A stretch of DNA of 64,000 nucleotides, taken from positions 1 through 64,000 of the forward strand of contig NZ_BBXA01000034.1 of NCBI RefSeq assembly GCF_001014975.1, written 5' to 3'. This document shows positions 34,395 to 43,201 of the stretch, piece by piece. The position numbers and the translations under genes were made by a program. The notes under the pieces were generated by a model, which made no database searches, was not told where the DNA came from, and saw only the letters and a list, made by a program, of their open reading frames with translations. Every line of letters begins with the position of its first letter. The first letter of the stretch is position 1. The DNA is from Novosphingobium sp. MD-1. GTDB taxonomy: Bacteria; Pseudomonadota; Alphaproteobacteria; Sphingomonadales; Sphingomonadaceae.

Positions 34395-35864
34395 ATGACC
34401 CCTGATGGCATCCGGATAACGCACCCCGACAAGCTTTTCATCGACGGACAATGGGTTCGTCCGGCACGGGGCGGCGCGATCGAAATCACCTCGCCCAACA
34501 GCGAGGAGGTTATCGCGCGCGTGGCGGAAGCCTCCAGCGAAGACATGGACGCCGCCGTGGCCGCCGCCCGGCGTGCGTTCGACAACGGCGGTTGGACCGG
34601 CCTGACTCCTGCCGAACGCGGCGCGTTTGTCCGCCGCTGGGCTGCGATTCTGGGCGAGCGCGTGGGCGAACTCTCGGCCGCGTGGACGGCGCAGGTTGGT
34701 GGCTTGGCCAGCTTCGCCCCGATCATGCACGGCGGGGGCGTGGCGACGCTCGATTTCATAGCCTCGCTCGGCGAAAGCTACCCGTTCGTCGAACGGCGGC
34801 CGAGTTCGCAAGTCGACACCGCGATCGTCGTGCGCGAGCCCGTGGGTGTCACCGCGTGCATCGCGCCGTGGAACGCACCGTTCAGCACGATGTCGAGCAA
34901 GGTGGCCTACGCCCTCGTCGCGGGTTGCACGGTCGTTATGAAACCGTCGCCGGAAACGCCGCTCGAAGCCTATATCATGGCGGAAGCAGCAGAAGCGGCC
35001 GGGCTGCCGGCGGGCGTCCTCAACCTCGTGTGTGGCGATCGCGAAGCGTCCGACCATCTCGTCAACAATCCGGACGTGGACAAGGTCAGCTTCACCGGCT
35101 CCACCGCCGCCGGCAAGCGCATCGGCCAGGTTTGCGCCAGCCGTGTCGCGCGCTGCACGCTCGAGCTAGGCGGCAAGTCGGCGGCCATCGTGCGCGATGA
35201 CTTCCCGATCGAGGTTGCCGCCGCGATCCTGGGCAACACGATCACCGTGATGTCGGGCCAGGTCTGCGCCATGCTGAGCCGCGCGATCGTACCCCGGAAG
35301 CGCCATGACGAACTGTCCGATGCCATCGCGCGCGTGATGCAGGGCATCAAGATCGGGCACAGCGACGCGCCCGATACGCAGCTTGGCCCGCTCGCCATGA
35401 AGCGCCAGCTCGACCGGGTGGAGGAATATATCGCGCTGGGCCGCGAGAGCGCCGATCTCGTGACAGGCGGCGGCCGTCCCTCCAGCTTCAACAAGGGCTA
35501 CTTCATCGAACCGACGCTGTTTGCGAACGTCGACAACCGCAGCCGCATCGCGCAGGAAGAGATCTTCGGCCCGGTCCTCGCCTTGATCCCGGCGGAAGAC
35601 GAGGAAGATGCGATCCGCATCGCCAACGAAAGCAGCTACGGCCTGAACGGCTCGGTCCTGACCCATGATGCCGACGCGGCCTATCGCATCGCGCGTCAGA
35701 TGCGGACCGGCGGCATCGGCCAGAACGGCATGCGCCTGGAATTCGGGATGCCGTTCGGCGGCTTCAAGCAATCGGGGATCGGGCGCGAAGGCGGCGTGGA
35801 AGGGCTCCAGCCCTATCTGGAAACCAAGTCCATCCTGCTGGATGCCGCGCCTGCGGGCCTCTGA
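34395..35864 (+). CDS. Aldehyde dehydrogenase (NAD(P)+), island copy 1
   Basis: A 489-residue ALDH superfamily enzyme. It shows IAPWNAPFSTMSSKVAYAL (substrate/cofactor region), FTGSTAAGKRI, the general-base Glu in LELGGKSA, the catalytic Cys in MSGQVCAMLSR and EEIFGPVLALIP. It is divergent from the SnoaL operon across operator 2. A role oxidising an aryl aldehyde released by the carotenoid-oxygenase-type enzyme is plausible. Only 30-odd percent of visible motif residues are shared with the second ALDH by eye, so they are not recent duplicates. Confidence 0.93.
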   Translation: MTPDGIRITHPDKLFIDGQWVRPARGGAIEITSPNSEEVIARVAEASSEDMDAAVAAARRAFDNGGWTGLTPAERGAFVRRWAAILGERVGELSAAWTAQVGGLASFAPIMHGGGVATLDFIASLGESYPFVERRPSSQVDTAIVVREPVGVTACIAPWNAPFSTMSSKVAYALVAGCTVVMKPSPETPLEAYIMAEAAEAAGLPAGVLNLVCGDREASDHLVNNPDVDKVSFTGSTAAGKRIGQVCASRVARCTLELGGKSAAIVRDDFPIEVAAAILGNTITVMSGQVCAMLSRAIVPRKRHDELSDAIARVMQGIKIGHSDAPDTQLGPLAMKRQLDRVEEYIALGRESADLVTGGGRPSSFNKGYFIEPTLFANVDNRSRIAQEEIFGPVLALIPAEDEEDAIRIANESSYGLNGSVLTHDADAAYRIARQMRTGGIGQNGMRLEFGMPFGGFKQSGIGREGGVEGLQPYLETKSILLDAAPAGL

Positions 35865-35874
35865 TCAAACGCAG

Positions 35875-35906
35875 TGAGGGCGGACGACCCAAGTCACCCG
35901 CCCTCA
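35875..35906. terminator. Hairpin between convergent aldehyde dehydrogenases (1)
   Basis: TGAGGGCGG (35875-35883) pairs with CCGCCCTCA (35898-35906) around a 14-base loop, 11 bases after the first ALDH stop. Probable terminator for the plus-strand gene. Confidence 0.55.
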
Positions 35907-35925
35907 TCTGCATTCACGGAAGAAT

Positions 35926-35958
35926 GGCCCGTCCTCGCGTTACCGGACAGGACGGGCC
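35926..35958. terminator. Hairpin between convergent aldehyde dehydrogenases (2)
   Basis: GGCCCGTCCT (35926-35935) pairs perfectly with AGGACGGGCC (35949-35958), 7 bases before the stop of the minus-strand ALDH. Probable terminator for the minus-strand gene. Confidence 0.6.
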
Positions 35959-35964
35959 GGGTCT

Positions 35965-37380
35965 TCAATCTTCCAGCGGCACGGCGTTGATGATGTGCGC
36001 CTGCGTATATTCGAGCAGCCCGGCTTCGCCGAGTTCGCCGCCGATGCCCGATTGCTTCGATCCACGGAACGGGATGTTGGCATCGATCGCAAGGTGCTGG
36101 TTTACCCACACCGTGCCCGTGTCGATGCGCTTGGCCACTTCCGTCGCGCGGGCGACGTCCCTGCCCCATACGGTGCCGCCAAGGCCATAGTCGCTGTCGT
36201 TGGCGCGGGCGATCACGTCTTCGATATCATCGTATTGCAGCACCGGCAGCACCGGGCCGAACTGTTCCTCGCGCACCAGCGCGGCATCGTCGCCCAGATC
36301 GCGGACGATCGTGGGTGGGATGAAATAGCCCGGCCGGTCCAGCGGCGCGCCGCCGGCAAGCACGGTGCCCTCGGCACGGGCGCTGTCCAGCAACGACACC
36401 ACTTTTTCGAACTGCATCCTGTTCTGGACCGGTCCGATCGTGGCGCCCTGCTTCGATCCGTCATCGACCACGGCTTCGTTGGCCAGCTTCGCCAGTTCGT
36501 CGCAGAACTCGTCGTACATGGAAGACGGCACATAGGCCCGCTTGATCGCGACGCAGATCTGCCCGGCATTCGCCATCGCGCCCTGATAGACCTTGCGTGC
36601 CACGGCCTGCGGATTGACGTCATCCAGCACGATCGCGGCATCGTTGCCACCGAGTTCCAGCGTGACGCGCTTCACGCTGTCCGCAGCGGCCGCCATCACC
36701 TTCTTGCCGGTCGCGGTGGAACCGGTGAAAGCGATCTTGGCAATATCGGGATGCCCGGTCAGAAGGGGGCCCAGCTCGTTCTGGTCGCACAACACGTTGA
36801 ACACGCCGGCCGGCAGGATGTCCTTGGCCAGTTCACCGAACAGAAGCGTGGTCAGCGGCGTCGTGGGCGCGGGCTTCGCCACTACGCAGTTGCCTGTCAC
36901 CAGCGCCGGCCCGAGCTTGTTCATCAGCAGGATCACCGGGAAATTCCACGGCGTGATCGCGCCCACCACGCCCAGCGGCGTGCGGTGTTCGACAACGCTG
37001 TTCCCGCCTTCTTCGCGCAGAACTTTCGGTTCGACCCGCATGGCCGCGAAGGCGCGCAACGTGAACACGCTGCCCATGATCTCGTACATCGCCTGGTCGA
37101 GCGGCTTGCCCTGCTCGCTCGTCAGCAGGCTGGCGAACTCGGCTGCCCGCGCCTCAAGCGCATCGGCCAGCGCCACGACCAGCGCGGCGCGCGCTTCAAC
37201 GGGCGTCGCGGCCCAGGCCGGGAAAGCGCGCCTGGCAGCCGCGACCGCTTCCTCAAGCTGGGCTGCATCGGCCTTCGGGCATTGCGCGAAAGTCTCGCCG
37301 GTCGCCGGGTTGACGACGTCGAAGGTCGTTACCCCGTCCCTGGATTGGCCGTCGATCAGCAGTTTGAATTCGTGCTTCAT
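35965..37380 (-). CDS. Aldehyde dehydrogenase, island copy 2
   Basis: A 471-residue ALDH from the ATG at 37380 (GGAGAGCGAAT upstream). Motifs: ITPWNFPVILLMNKLGPAL, FTGSTATGKKV, general base in LELGGNDAAIV, catalytic Cys in NAGQICVAIKR and EEQFGPVLPVL. The pattern resembles the succinate-semialdehyde/benzaldehyde dehydrogenase group. The frame is open to 37437 without a better start. Neighbours suggest oxidation of an aromatic aldehyde; the true substrate cannot be read from sequence. Confidence 0.93.
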   Translation of the reverse strand: MKHEFKLLIDGQSRDGVTTFDVVNPATGETFAQCPKADAAQLEEAVAAARRAFPAWAATPVEARAALVVALADALEARAAEFASLLTSEQGKPLDQAMYEIMGSVFTLRAFAAMRVEPKVLREEGGNSVVEHRTPLGVVGAITPWNFPVILLMNKLGPALVTGNCVVAKPAPTTPLTTLLFGELAKDILPAGVFNVLCDQNELGPLLTGHPDIAKIAFTGSTATGKKVMAAAADSVKRVTLELGGNDAAIVLDDVNPQAVARKVYQGAMANAGQICVAIKRAYVPSSMYDEFCDELAKLANEAVVDDGSKQGATIGPVQNRMQFEKVVSLLDSARAEGTVLAGGAPLDRPGYFIPPTIVRDLGDDAALVREEQFGPVLPVLQYDDIEDVIARANDSDYGLGGTVWGRDVARATEVAKRIDTGTVWVNQHLAIDANIPFRGSKQSGIGGELGEAGLLEYTQAHIINAVPLED

Positions 37381-37461
37381 ATTCGCTCTCCAGTTGGTGC
37401 CGCAACGGAACCAAAGCGTGGGCAGGTCGATGCCCATTCAGGCTTAGTGATCCCGACGGGG

Positions 37462-38028
37462 TTAGGGCCGTGCCGGTTCCCTCGCTCCGGCCTTCTCGGA
37501 TTCGATCCTTGATAGCGCGTCAGACACGCTGTTGGGATCAAATTTCAGCATGGCGGACGATTTTAGCGCCGGGTCCCAATGTTCGGCGATTTTCCCGCCG
37601 GCAATCCGGAAGAGATCGAACCAGCTCGTCACGTACCCTTCGTCCTTGTCATCGCGCATCGGGCGCTGGGTGACAACCAGAACAAAATCCCGCTCGGCGA
37701 TCATCGTGATCAGCGGCAGAGTGATCGTCGGCTTCACGGGGCGCTCGGGCCGTGACCCCCGGATGAAACGCGCCAGCGCATCACGCCCCGATGCGACGTT
37801 CGGGTTATGCTGCAGGTATTCCACGGTGAAATAGCGGTCGACCAGATCCGCGCGCCCGCCAAGCAGGACTTCGCGATACATGTCGTAAACAAGCTTCTTG
37901 TTGGACGCGAGCACAGGATCGGGGCTGGCCAGCAACGCGGCTTGCGCATCCTCTGCCTGGATGGACTGCGCCTGGCTTGACGGCGCTGCGGCACAGGCAA
38001 GCAGCGCCAGGATCGGGTAGAACTTCAT
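37462..38028 (-). CDS. Exported SnoaL-like protein
   Basis: A 188-residue SnoaL-like protein with a signal peptide (MKFYPILALLACAAAPSSQA). The mature part has YLQHNPNVASGRDALARFI and GGKIAEHWDPALK. These same motifs occur in the cytoplasmic homologue at 43198-43707 (YIQHNPNV, KIVEHWDPALK), so the two are clear paralogues. Export of a SnoaL protein next to a TonB receptor suggests a periplasmic step. It lies between the second ALDH and the TonB receptor on the same strand. Confidence 0.87.
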   Translation of the reverse strand: MKFYPILALLACAAAPSSQAQSIQAEDAQAALLASPDPVLASNKKLVYDMYREVLLGGRADLVDRYFTVEYLQHNPNVASGRDALARFIRGSRPERPVKPTITLPLITMIAERDFVLVVTQRPMRDDKDEGYVTSWFDLFRIAGGKIAEHWDPALKSSAMLKFDPNSVSDALSRIESEKAGAREPARP

Positions 38029-38098
38029 GGGCAGCACCTCATGCGCAACGCAGCGCGGCGGGGCCAAAGCCCCGCCGCCACTTTTCAGTAATGCCCCC

Positions 38099-40462
38099 TC
38101 AGTACCGCGCTGTGAGCTGAACCGCGACCGTGCGAGGACGTTCAGCCAGGGCCGAAACCGAACCGTTGGCACCGCTGACCGTCTGCCGGAAGCCGGCCGT
38201 GGCCTTGTTGGTCAGGTTCTGGCCGATAACCGCCAGGCCCCAGCGATCGTCCTTCGGACCGACGCTGACGCGAAGGTCGACTTTCGCATAACCCTTCTGC
38301 CGGATCAGATCGTCGGCAGTCGACGACTGGAAGTACCACGAGCTGAAATAGAGCAGCGGCGATACCCGCACGTTCATGTCGCCCGCCGGGATCGTCGCGT
38401 CGAGGCGGAAATTGCCGGTCCATTCCGGGGCAAAGCCGCGCCGCTTGCCCGAAAGGTCCTGCCGCCGGCCAATACAGCCCGAAGAGGCACCCAGCAGCGT
38501 CTGGATCGACGAACACGGCGCACCGTTATAGTTGCGGTAGATCGCATCCAGATAGGCAAGATCGGTGCTCGCGGTCAGCCAGCTCGTCATGCGCCAGCTG
38601 GCCGAAAGCTCGACACCCTGCGAGCGGGCGGACGCGGCATTGGCGACGCTGACGCGCACGGTGCCGCTGGGCAGCGTTTCCGAAACCGATTCCTGCAAGC
38701 CGGAATAATCGCCCCGGAACGCGCTCAGCGAGAAGGTAACGCGGCGATCGAACAGATTGCCCTTGATACCGACTTCATAGGCGTTGACCGTTTCCGGGCC
38801 GAAATCGCCACCGGCCGAACCGCCGCTATAGCCACCGGCCTTGAAGCCCTTGGTATAGCTTGCATAAGCGGTGACATCCGGCGTCGCTTCGAACTGCAAG
38901 CTCACCGACGGCATGAGCTTGTCATCCTTGCGGTGCGGGTTGGCGAAGTTCTGGTTGTTCGAACCCAGGATCGTGTTCAGCGTATCGCTGACCTGCTGGC
39001 TCGCCGGCACGAAGTTTTCCGGGGTCGGATAATTCGGGTCCGCCGTGCCGTTGCGCAGGAAGCGGAAGCCGTCCTTCTCCACCACGGAATAGCGCAGGCC
39101 GAGGTTCAGCTTGACCCGATCGATCGGCCGGATCGTGGCGGCGCCGAACACCGACTTGGTGGTCGCGTCTTCATGCACGGTCAGGCGCCCGGCAACCGGC
39201 GTCTGCGCGGTATAGGGCGGAGCCGAAGCACCGAAGGGCGCAAAGAAGAAGCCGGTCACGCCGTTGTTGCGCATCTTGCTGCTCGAATAGTAGCCGCCCA
39301 GCTGCCACTCGAAGAAACCACCCGTCGGCGATGCCAGGCGGATTTCCTGCGACCACTGGCGGAACGTTTCGCGCTGGAACACCGGAAGCAGGCTGCCGCC
39401 ACCGATACCGGGCACGGGCGACGGAATAAGCTGCTGCAGATACTCGGTATTGTGGTTGAAGAAACCCGTGATCGACGTGAGCGTATAGTCACCCATGCTC
39501 AACGCGTTGGTCCAGCCCACCTCATTGAACGCGTAGTCGAGCTTGCCGGGACGGCTGGAGTTCCGCCAGTTGAGCTTGTCGTCGACGGCCGTTCCGTTCG
39601 CCGCAATGTAGTTCGCGCAGCTTCCACCCACCGGGAACGGCGCGGGCGGCGGGCAGCTTTCCAGCTCGAACGGCAGGAAATCGTCCGAAGTCGTCTTGCC
39701 GGTGTCGTAGCGCAAGTCCGACCGGAAGTTGGACGAAGGCGTGAAGGCCAGCGAAATGCGGCCGACACGGTTGCGTTCGTGCGGAGCGTCTTTGCGCGTG
39801 AAGGCATTCTTCACATAACCGTCCATGCCGGACAGGCGGCCGGCAGCACGCACGCTGAACATGTCGCCCACCGGCACCGTCACACCGGCTTCGACGTTGT
39901 ATTCGCCATAGCTGCCATACAGCGCCGATCCGTTGGCAGCCAGTTCCTTCCCGGGCTTGCGGGTCGTGATGTTGAGCGCGCCGGCGATCGCGTTGTTGCC
40001 GAAGAAGGTCGTCTGCGGCCCCTTGAGCACTTCCACCCGCTCGACGTCGAACAGCGCGGCGCGGATCGCGCGGGGACGCGAGCGGTAAACGCCGTCGACG
40101 AAGGTCGCCACCGATTGTTCGAACCCGGTATTGTTGGACGAACCGATACCGCGAATGTTGAGCTGGTCGAACGGCCCAGGCGTGATCCGGACGTTGGCCA
40201 GACGATCGGCGACCGCGGACAGGTTGGTCAGGTTATCCCGCGCCAGCTGCTCGCCACCCACCACAGACACGGAAATCGGCACGTCCCGCAGGCGCTCCGT
40301 GCGCCGCTGGGCGGTGACGACGATGTCGCCGGACGTTGCTTCTGCTTCGTCAGCCTGCGGCGAAGAAGCTTCGTCCGCTGCGGCAAATGCCTGATTTGAA
40401 ACAGAAATAGCAGCGGCGATGACCATGGCACTGGCGCACGCCCGCAAAAGTTCAGTTTTCAT
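38099..40462 (-). CDS. TonB-dependent outer-membrane receptor (aromatic island)
   Basis: A 787-residue receptor from the ATG at 40462, with GGGGAGGTAAC as ribosome site. Signal peptide ends around NQAFAAADE. The plug domain has the TonB-box-like DIVVTAQRRTERLRDVPISV, NIRGIGSSNNTGFEQSV and VEVLKGPQTTFFGNNAIAG. The beta-barrel ends in aromatic-rich strand RTVAVQLTARY. Receptors of this iron-siderophore-like class in sphingomonads import lignin-derived dimers as well as siderophores. Co-orientation with the exported SnoaL protein fits uptake of the island's substrate. Confidence 0.94.
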   Translation of the reverse strand: MKTELLRACASAMVIAAAISVSNQAFAAADEASSPQADEAEATSGDIVVTAQRRTERLRDVPISVSVVGGEQLARDNLTNLSAVADRLANVRITPGPFDQLNIRGIGSSNNTGFEQSVATFVDGVYRSRPRAIRAALFDVERVEVLKGPQTTFFGNNAIAGALNITTRKPGKELAANGSALYGSYGEYNVEAGVTVPVGDMFSVRAAGRLSGMDGYVKNAFTRKDAPHERNRVGRISLAFTPSSNFRSDLRYDTGKTTSDDFLPFELESCPPPAPFPVGGSCANYIAANGTAVDDKLNWRNSSRPGKLDYAFNEVGWTNALSMGDYTLTSITGFFNHNTEYLQQLIPSPVPGIGGGSLLPVFQRETFRQWSQEIRLASPTGGFFEWQLGGYYSSSKMRNNGVTGFFFAPFGASAPPYTAQTPVAGRLTVHEDATTKSVFGAATIRPIDRVKLNLGLRYSVVEKDGFRFLRNGTADPNYPTPENFVPASQQVSDTLNTILGSNNQNFANPHRKDDKLMPSVSLQFEATPDVTAYASYTKGFKAGGYSGGSAGGDFGPETVNAYEVGIKGNLFDRRVTFSLSAFRGDYSGLQESVSETLPSGTVRVSVANAASARSQGVELSASWRMTSWLTASTDLAYLDAIYRNYNGAPCSSIQTLLGASSGCIGRRQDLSGKRRGFAPEWTGNFRLDATIPAGDMNVRVSPLLYFSSWYFQSSTADDLIRQKGYAKVDLRVSVGPKDDRWGLAVIGQNLTNKATAGFRQTVSGANGSVSALAERPRTVAVQLTARY

Positions 40463-40838
40463 GTTACCTCCCCATATATCACATGATGATTGTTCGCCGG
40501 ATGGCTGGCGGCAGTGTGGCCGCAAGCCCCGGTCAATCCGAAACGCGCTGGCCGTCAGGCGCCCCCGGCGCCTGCGAAATCACGCGACACGCGGCCATCG
40601 GCCGCCCTGCATTTTGCGCGAAACGAACGGCACCGTTCAGAAAAGCGCCCGATAGGAACCTGTGTCGCTCTCGTCACACCCTCTCCTTGCCCTCCACTTT
40701 GAAAGTGGTTTGAAGCCAGTTCGAGATTGATATAACGATCGTTACGATTGGTCAATCGAGCACGTGCCAGATTTCTGATCGCATCGTTGGCACTTGTGAA
40801 TCACGCCAAGTGCCGGAACCCTAGGGAGAGAACACGCC
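40463..40838. promoter_or_regulatory. Divergent regulatory region, TonB receptor / SnoaL
   Basis: A 376-base gene-free region. It contains operator-promoter 3 at 40720-40748, and an inverted repeat CCACTTTGAAAGTGG at 40694-40708 that may be a second regulatory element. Short frames across it have no recognisable product. Confidence 0.55.
40720..40748 (+). promoter_or_regulatory. Operator-promoter 3 (TAACGATCGTTA)
   Basis: TTCGAG (40720-40725), 17-base spacer, TACGAT (40743-40748), with the perfect palindrome TAACGATCGTTA at 40733-40744 fused to the -10. It reads toward the SnoaL-like gene at 40839. Confidence 0.65.
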
Positions 40839-41267
40839 ATGCCGCCGAGAACCGCCGGAATTACTGAATCCCAAAGCCCGGAATACGCCGCCCGCACCGC
40901 GCGGAATCGCGCGCTCCTTCTGGATTTCGTACGGCTTTACTACGATGAAATGAAGGTGCGCAAAGCCTTCGAACGTTACGTTCATCCTGACTATATGCAG
41001 CACAACCCCGCCGTCACTGACGGGCGGGAAGCCGCGATCGCGCACCTGGAAGGCCTGCTCGCACGGCCGACGGTCAGCATGGACGTCCGCCGCATCCTGG
41101 TGGATGGCGATTATGGATTCGTCCATCTGATTGGCCGCCAGGGGCCGGAAGATCCCGGGCATGCGCTGATGAACATCTTCCGATTCGCGGACGGGCTCAT
41201 CGTTGAGCACTGGGATGTGGCGCAGCCCGTTCCCGCCACCACGGCCAGCGGCCGCGGCATGGGTTAA
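40839..41267 (+). CDS. SnoaL-like protein (YxQHNP / EHWD type)
   Basis: A 142-residue SnoaL-like protein: LLLDFVRLYYDEMKVRKAFE, VHPDYMQHNPAVTDGREAA, and FRFADGLIVEHWDVAQP. Same subgroup as the genes at 37462, 42785 and 43198. It starts 5 bases after AGGGAGAGAAC. It is alone on its transcript, downstream of operator 3 and convergent with the MarR gene. Confidence 0.87.
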   Translation: MPPRTAGITESQSPEYAARTARNRALLLDFVRLYYDEMKVRKAFERYVHPDYMQHNPAVTDGREAAIAHLEGLLARPTVSMDVRRILVDGDYGFVHLIGRQGPEDPGHALMNIFRFADGLIVEHWDVAQPVPATTASGRGMG

Positions 41268-41369
41268 GCAGCGAACGCCCTACCGGGACTCACGCGCTGG
41301 AGTGCCCACCCGGCCACACCACCCCCTTCCCTCAATGGCGATGCGGCAAGCCATCGCCATTGAACGGGT

Positions 41370-41909
41370 TCACTCCTCGGGCTGATGGTCCAGCCGGGTA
41401 TTCTCCAGAAACAGGGACCGGCCCTGCTCATCCTTCGCTTCCAGCGTTGCGATCAGCGTGCGCAGAATATGATCCAGCGTCGCCCGTTCGTGGGGCTTCA
41501 ACCGGGAAAGCAGGAACTCCGCGACAAGGTTTGTCGCCGGGCGCATCGCACGGAACAGCCGCTCGCCCTCCGCCGTCAGCGTCAGCCGCTTTCGCCGCCG
41601 ATTCGCCGGATCGGTCACCGTCACGACGCGACCGTTCTTTTCGAGCGTGGCGACAGCCCGCGAAATGCTCATGGGATTGACGCCGGTCAGTTCGACAAGC
41701 TCGTGGCTCGCGGCGGATCGATAGAAGCCGATCTGCATCAGCACCCGGAATTCGTTCAGGCTGATCCGATGCTCGTGAGCAAGGAAAGTCGAAAACGGAG
41801 CCATCAGACGGTTCGCGAGCTTGAGAATGTTGTGAAGCATTTCCGCTTCCGGGCTCAAGTCGGATTGTAACGCCTGTGGCGGTTCAGACGGATCGGATGG
41901 ATTTGACAT
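41370..41909 (-). CDS. MarR-family regulator, candidate controller of the island
   Basis: A 179-residue MarR protein. Dimerisation helices flank a winged helix: ISLNEFRVLMQIGFYRSAAS, recognition helix LTGVNPMSISRAVATLEKNG, and wing DPANRRRKRLTLTAEGERLF. MarR proteins bind short palindromes and release them on binding phenolic ligands. It is the only regulator encoded inside the island, and operator 4 lies 185 bases upstream of its start, so it is the best candidate for binding TAACGATCGTTA. That assignment is inference. Confidence 0.92.
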   Translation of the reverse strand: MSNPSDPSEPPQALQSDLSPEAEMLHNILKLANRLMAPFSTFLAHEHRISLNEFRVLMQIGFYRSAASHELVELTGVNPMSISRAVATLEKNGRVVTVTDPANRRRKRLTLTAEGERLFRAMRPATNLVAEFLLSRLKPHERATLDHILRTLIATLEAKDEQGRSLFLENTRLDHQPEE

Positions 41910-42080
41910 AGCGGCTCACTGTGGCGCTGCGCCCGTCTTCGTCAAGACCCATGATCGAAGGGAAACCGGCATCGGCACAACGCCAGGAATACTGCAGGCA
42001 GCGCGCGCAAAGCCATCGATCGCGCGCATTCCAGACTGTGGTCGGCGAATGCAATCGGCCGGCGCCCGCCATATCCACAC

Positions 42081-42109
42081 TTGCAAGAATATCTAACGAT
42101 CGTTACGAT
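42081..42109 (+). promoter_or_regulatory. Operator-promoter 4 (TAACGATCGTTA)
   Basis: TTGCAA (42081-42086), 17-base spacer, TACGAT (42104-42109), palindrome TAACGATCGTTA at 42094-42105 overlapping the -10 by two bases. It drives the DUF3237-SnoaL-SnoaL operon, with a leader of about 150 bases, and may also reach the divergent MarR gene. Confidence 0.7.
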
Positions 42110-42261
42110 TACCGTCGAACGATTAAAGGAAGAGAGGAGCGCCCCACCTATGGTTTTCCCGTCACCGTGCCCGGGTAAATCCCTGTTCGCAAATACAAAA
42201 CCGGCGCTCCACCCAGGCAACGCCGCCACCGGCCTTGCCTTTCCGGCCGGAGGAAAGGTTC

Positions 42262-42777
42262 ATGACTGACGCCTTCTCCCCGCCCTTCTCCACGCTGGAA
42301 AACCCCCGGCTGGAATTCGTGATGGAAGTGCGCCTTTCCTTTCCGCGCGTGCAGATGATCAACAACACGCCCTGGGGTGGCAACCGGGGGGCCGTTTACG
42401 TGGAAAGCGGAACGTTCGAGGGACCGCGGCTTCGCGGCAAGGCCGTGCCGGGTTCGGGCGGCGACTACGCCTATTTCCGGCCGGACGATGTCGCCGTGTT
42501 CGATGCGCGGTACATGCTCGAAGAAGAGGACGGAACGCTCATTCTCCTCAACAACAAGGGCTTTTTGTGGGGCCGCAAGCCCGACACGATGGAACGCATC
42601 CGCGACTGGGCCTTCCGTGGCGGCCAACCCGTGGAACACGAGGAATACTACCTGCGCGGGCAGCCGAGTTTCGAGACTCCGGTCGGCAAGCACGACTGGC
42701 TGACCAAGCACGTGTTCGTGGGCGTGGGCGAACGCCTCGTCTCGGGCAACGTCCTGCGTTACTACGCGCTGACGTGA
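42262..42777 (+). CDS. DUF3237-domain protein
   Basis: A 171-residue protein after AGGAAAGG. The sequence NPRLEFVMEVRLSFPRVQMI ... TPWGGNRGAVYVESGTFEGP, PGSGGDYAYFRPDDVAVFDA and YYLRGQPSFET matches the DUF3237 pattern, a beta-barrel family of unknown catalytic role often found near aromatic catabolism genes. It is 7 bases upstream of a SnoaL-like gene and is first in the operator-4 operon. Confidence 0.88.
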   Translation: MTDAFSPPFSTLENPRLEFVMEVRLSFPRVQMINNTPWGGNRGAVYVESGTFEGPRLRGKAVPGSGGDYAYFRPDDVAVFDARYMLEEEDGTLILLNNKGFLWGRKPDTMERIRDWAFRGGQPVEHEEYYLRGQPSFETPVGKHDWLTKHVFVGVGERLVSGNVLRYYALT

Positions 42778-42784
42778 GGCTGGC

Positions 42785-43201
42785 ATGACCGACCAACGCA
42801 CGCTGGAAGAGCGCAACGCCGAAATCGTGATCGCGATGTGGAAGGGCGTGATCTATGAAGGCCAGGACGAGGCCGTCTTCAAATACATCCACCCGGACTA
42901 CATCCAGCACAATGTGAACATGCCGTCCGGCCGCGAGCACATTCTGCACCTGGTCAAGATCATCCGGAACCTGCCCGAAGGGTTCACGCCGCCCGCGCGC
43001 AAGGAACTGCTGCGGACGGTGGCGCAGGGCGACTATGTGGTCGCCATCTGGGAGCAGGAGCAGCCCGACCCCACGCGCCCCGGCGAAACCTATCTGGGCC
43101 ACGCCTTCGACATGTTCCGTCTGGAGGACGGTCTGATCGTCGAACATTGGGACGATACCCGCAAATGGCCGCGCCCCTGGAACGAGGAGCAGCCATCTTG
43201 A
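42785..43201 (+). CDS. SnoaL-like protein (second gene, operator-4 operon)
   Basis: A 138-residue protein: HPDYIQHNVNMPSGREHIL and FRLEDGLIVEHWDDTRKWP place it with the YxQHN/EHWD subgroup. There is no signal peptide. Its stop overlaps the probable TTG start of the next paralogue (TTGA). Confidence 0.88.
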   Translation: MTDQRTLEERNAEIVIAMWKGVIYEGQDEAVFKYIHPDYIQHNVNMPSGREHILHLVKIIRNLPEGFTPPARKELLRTVAQGDYVVAIWEQEQPDPTRPGETYLGHAFDMFRLEDGLIVEHWDDTRKWPRPWNEEQPS

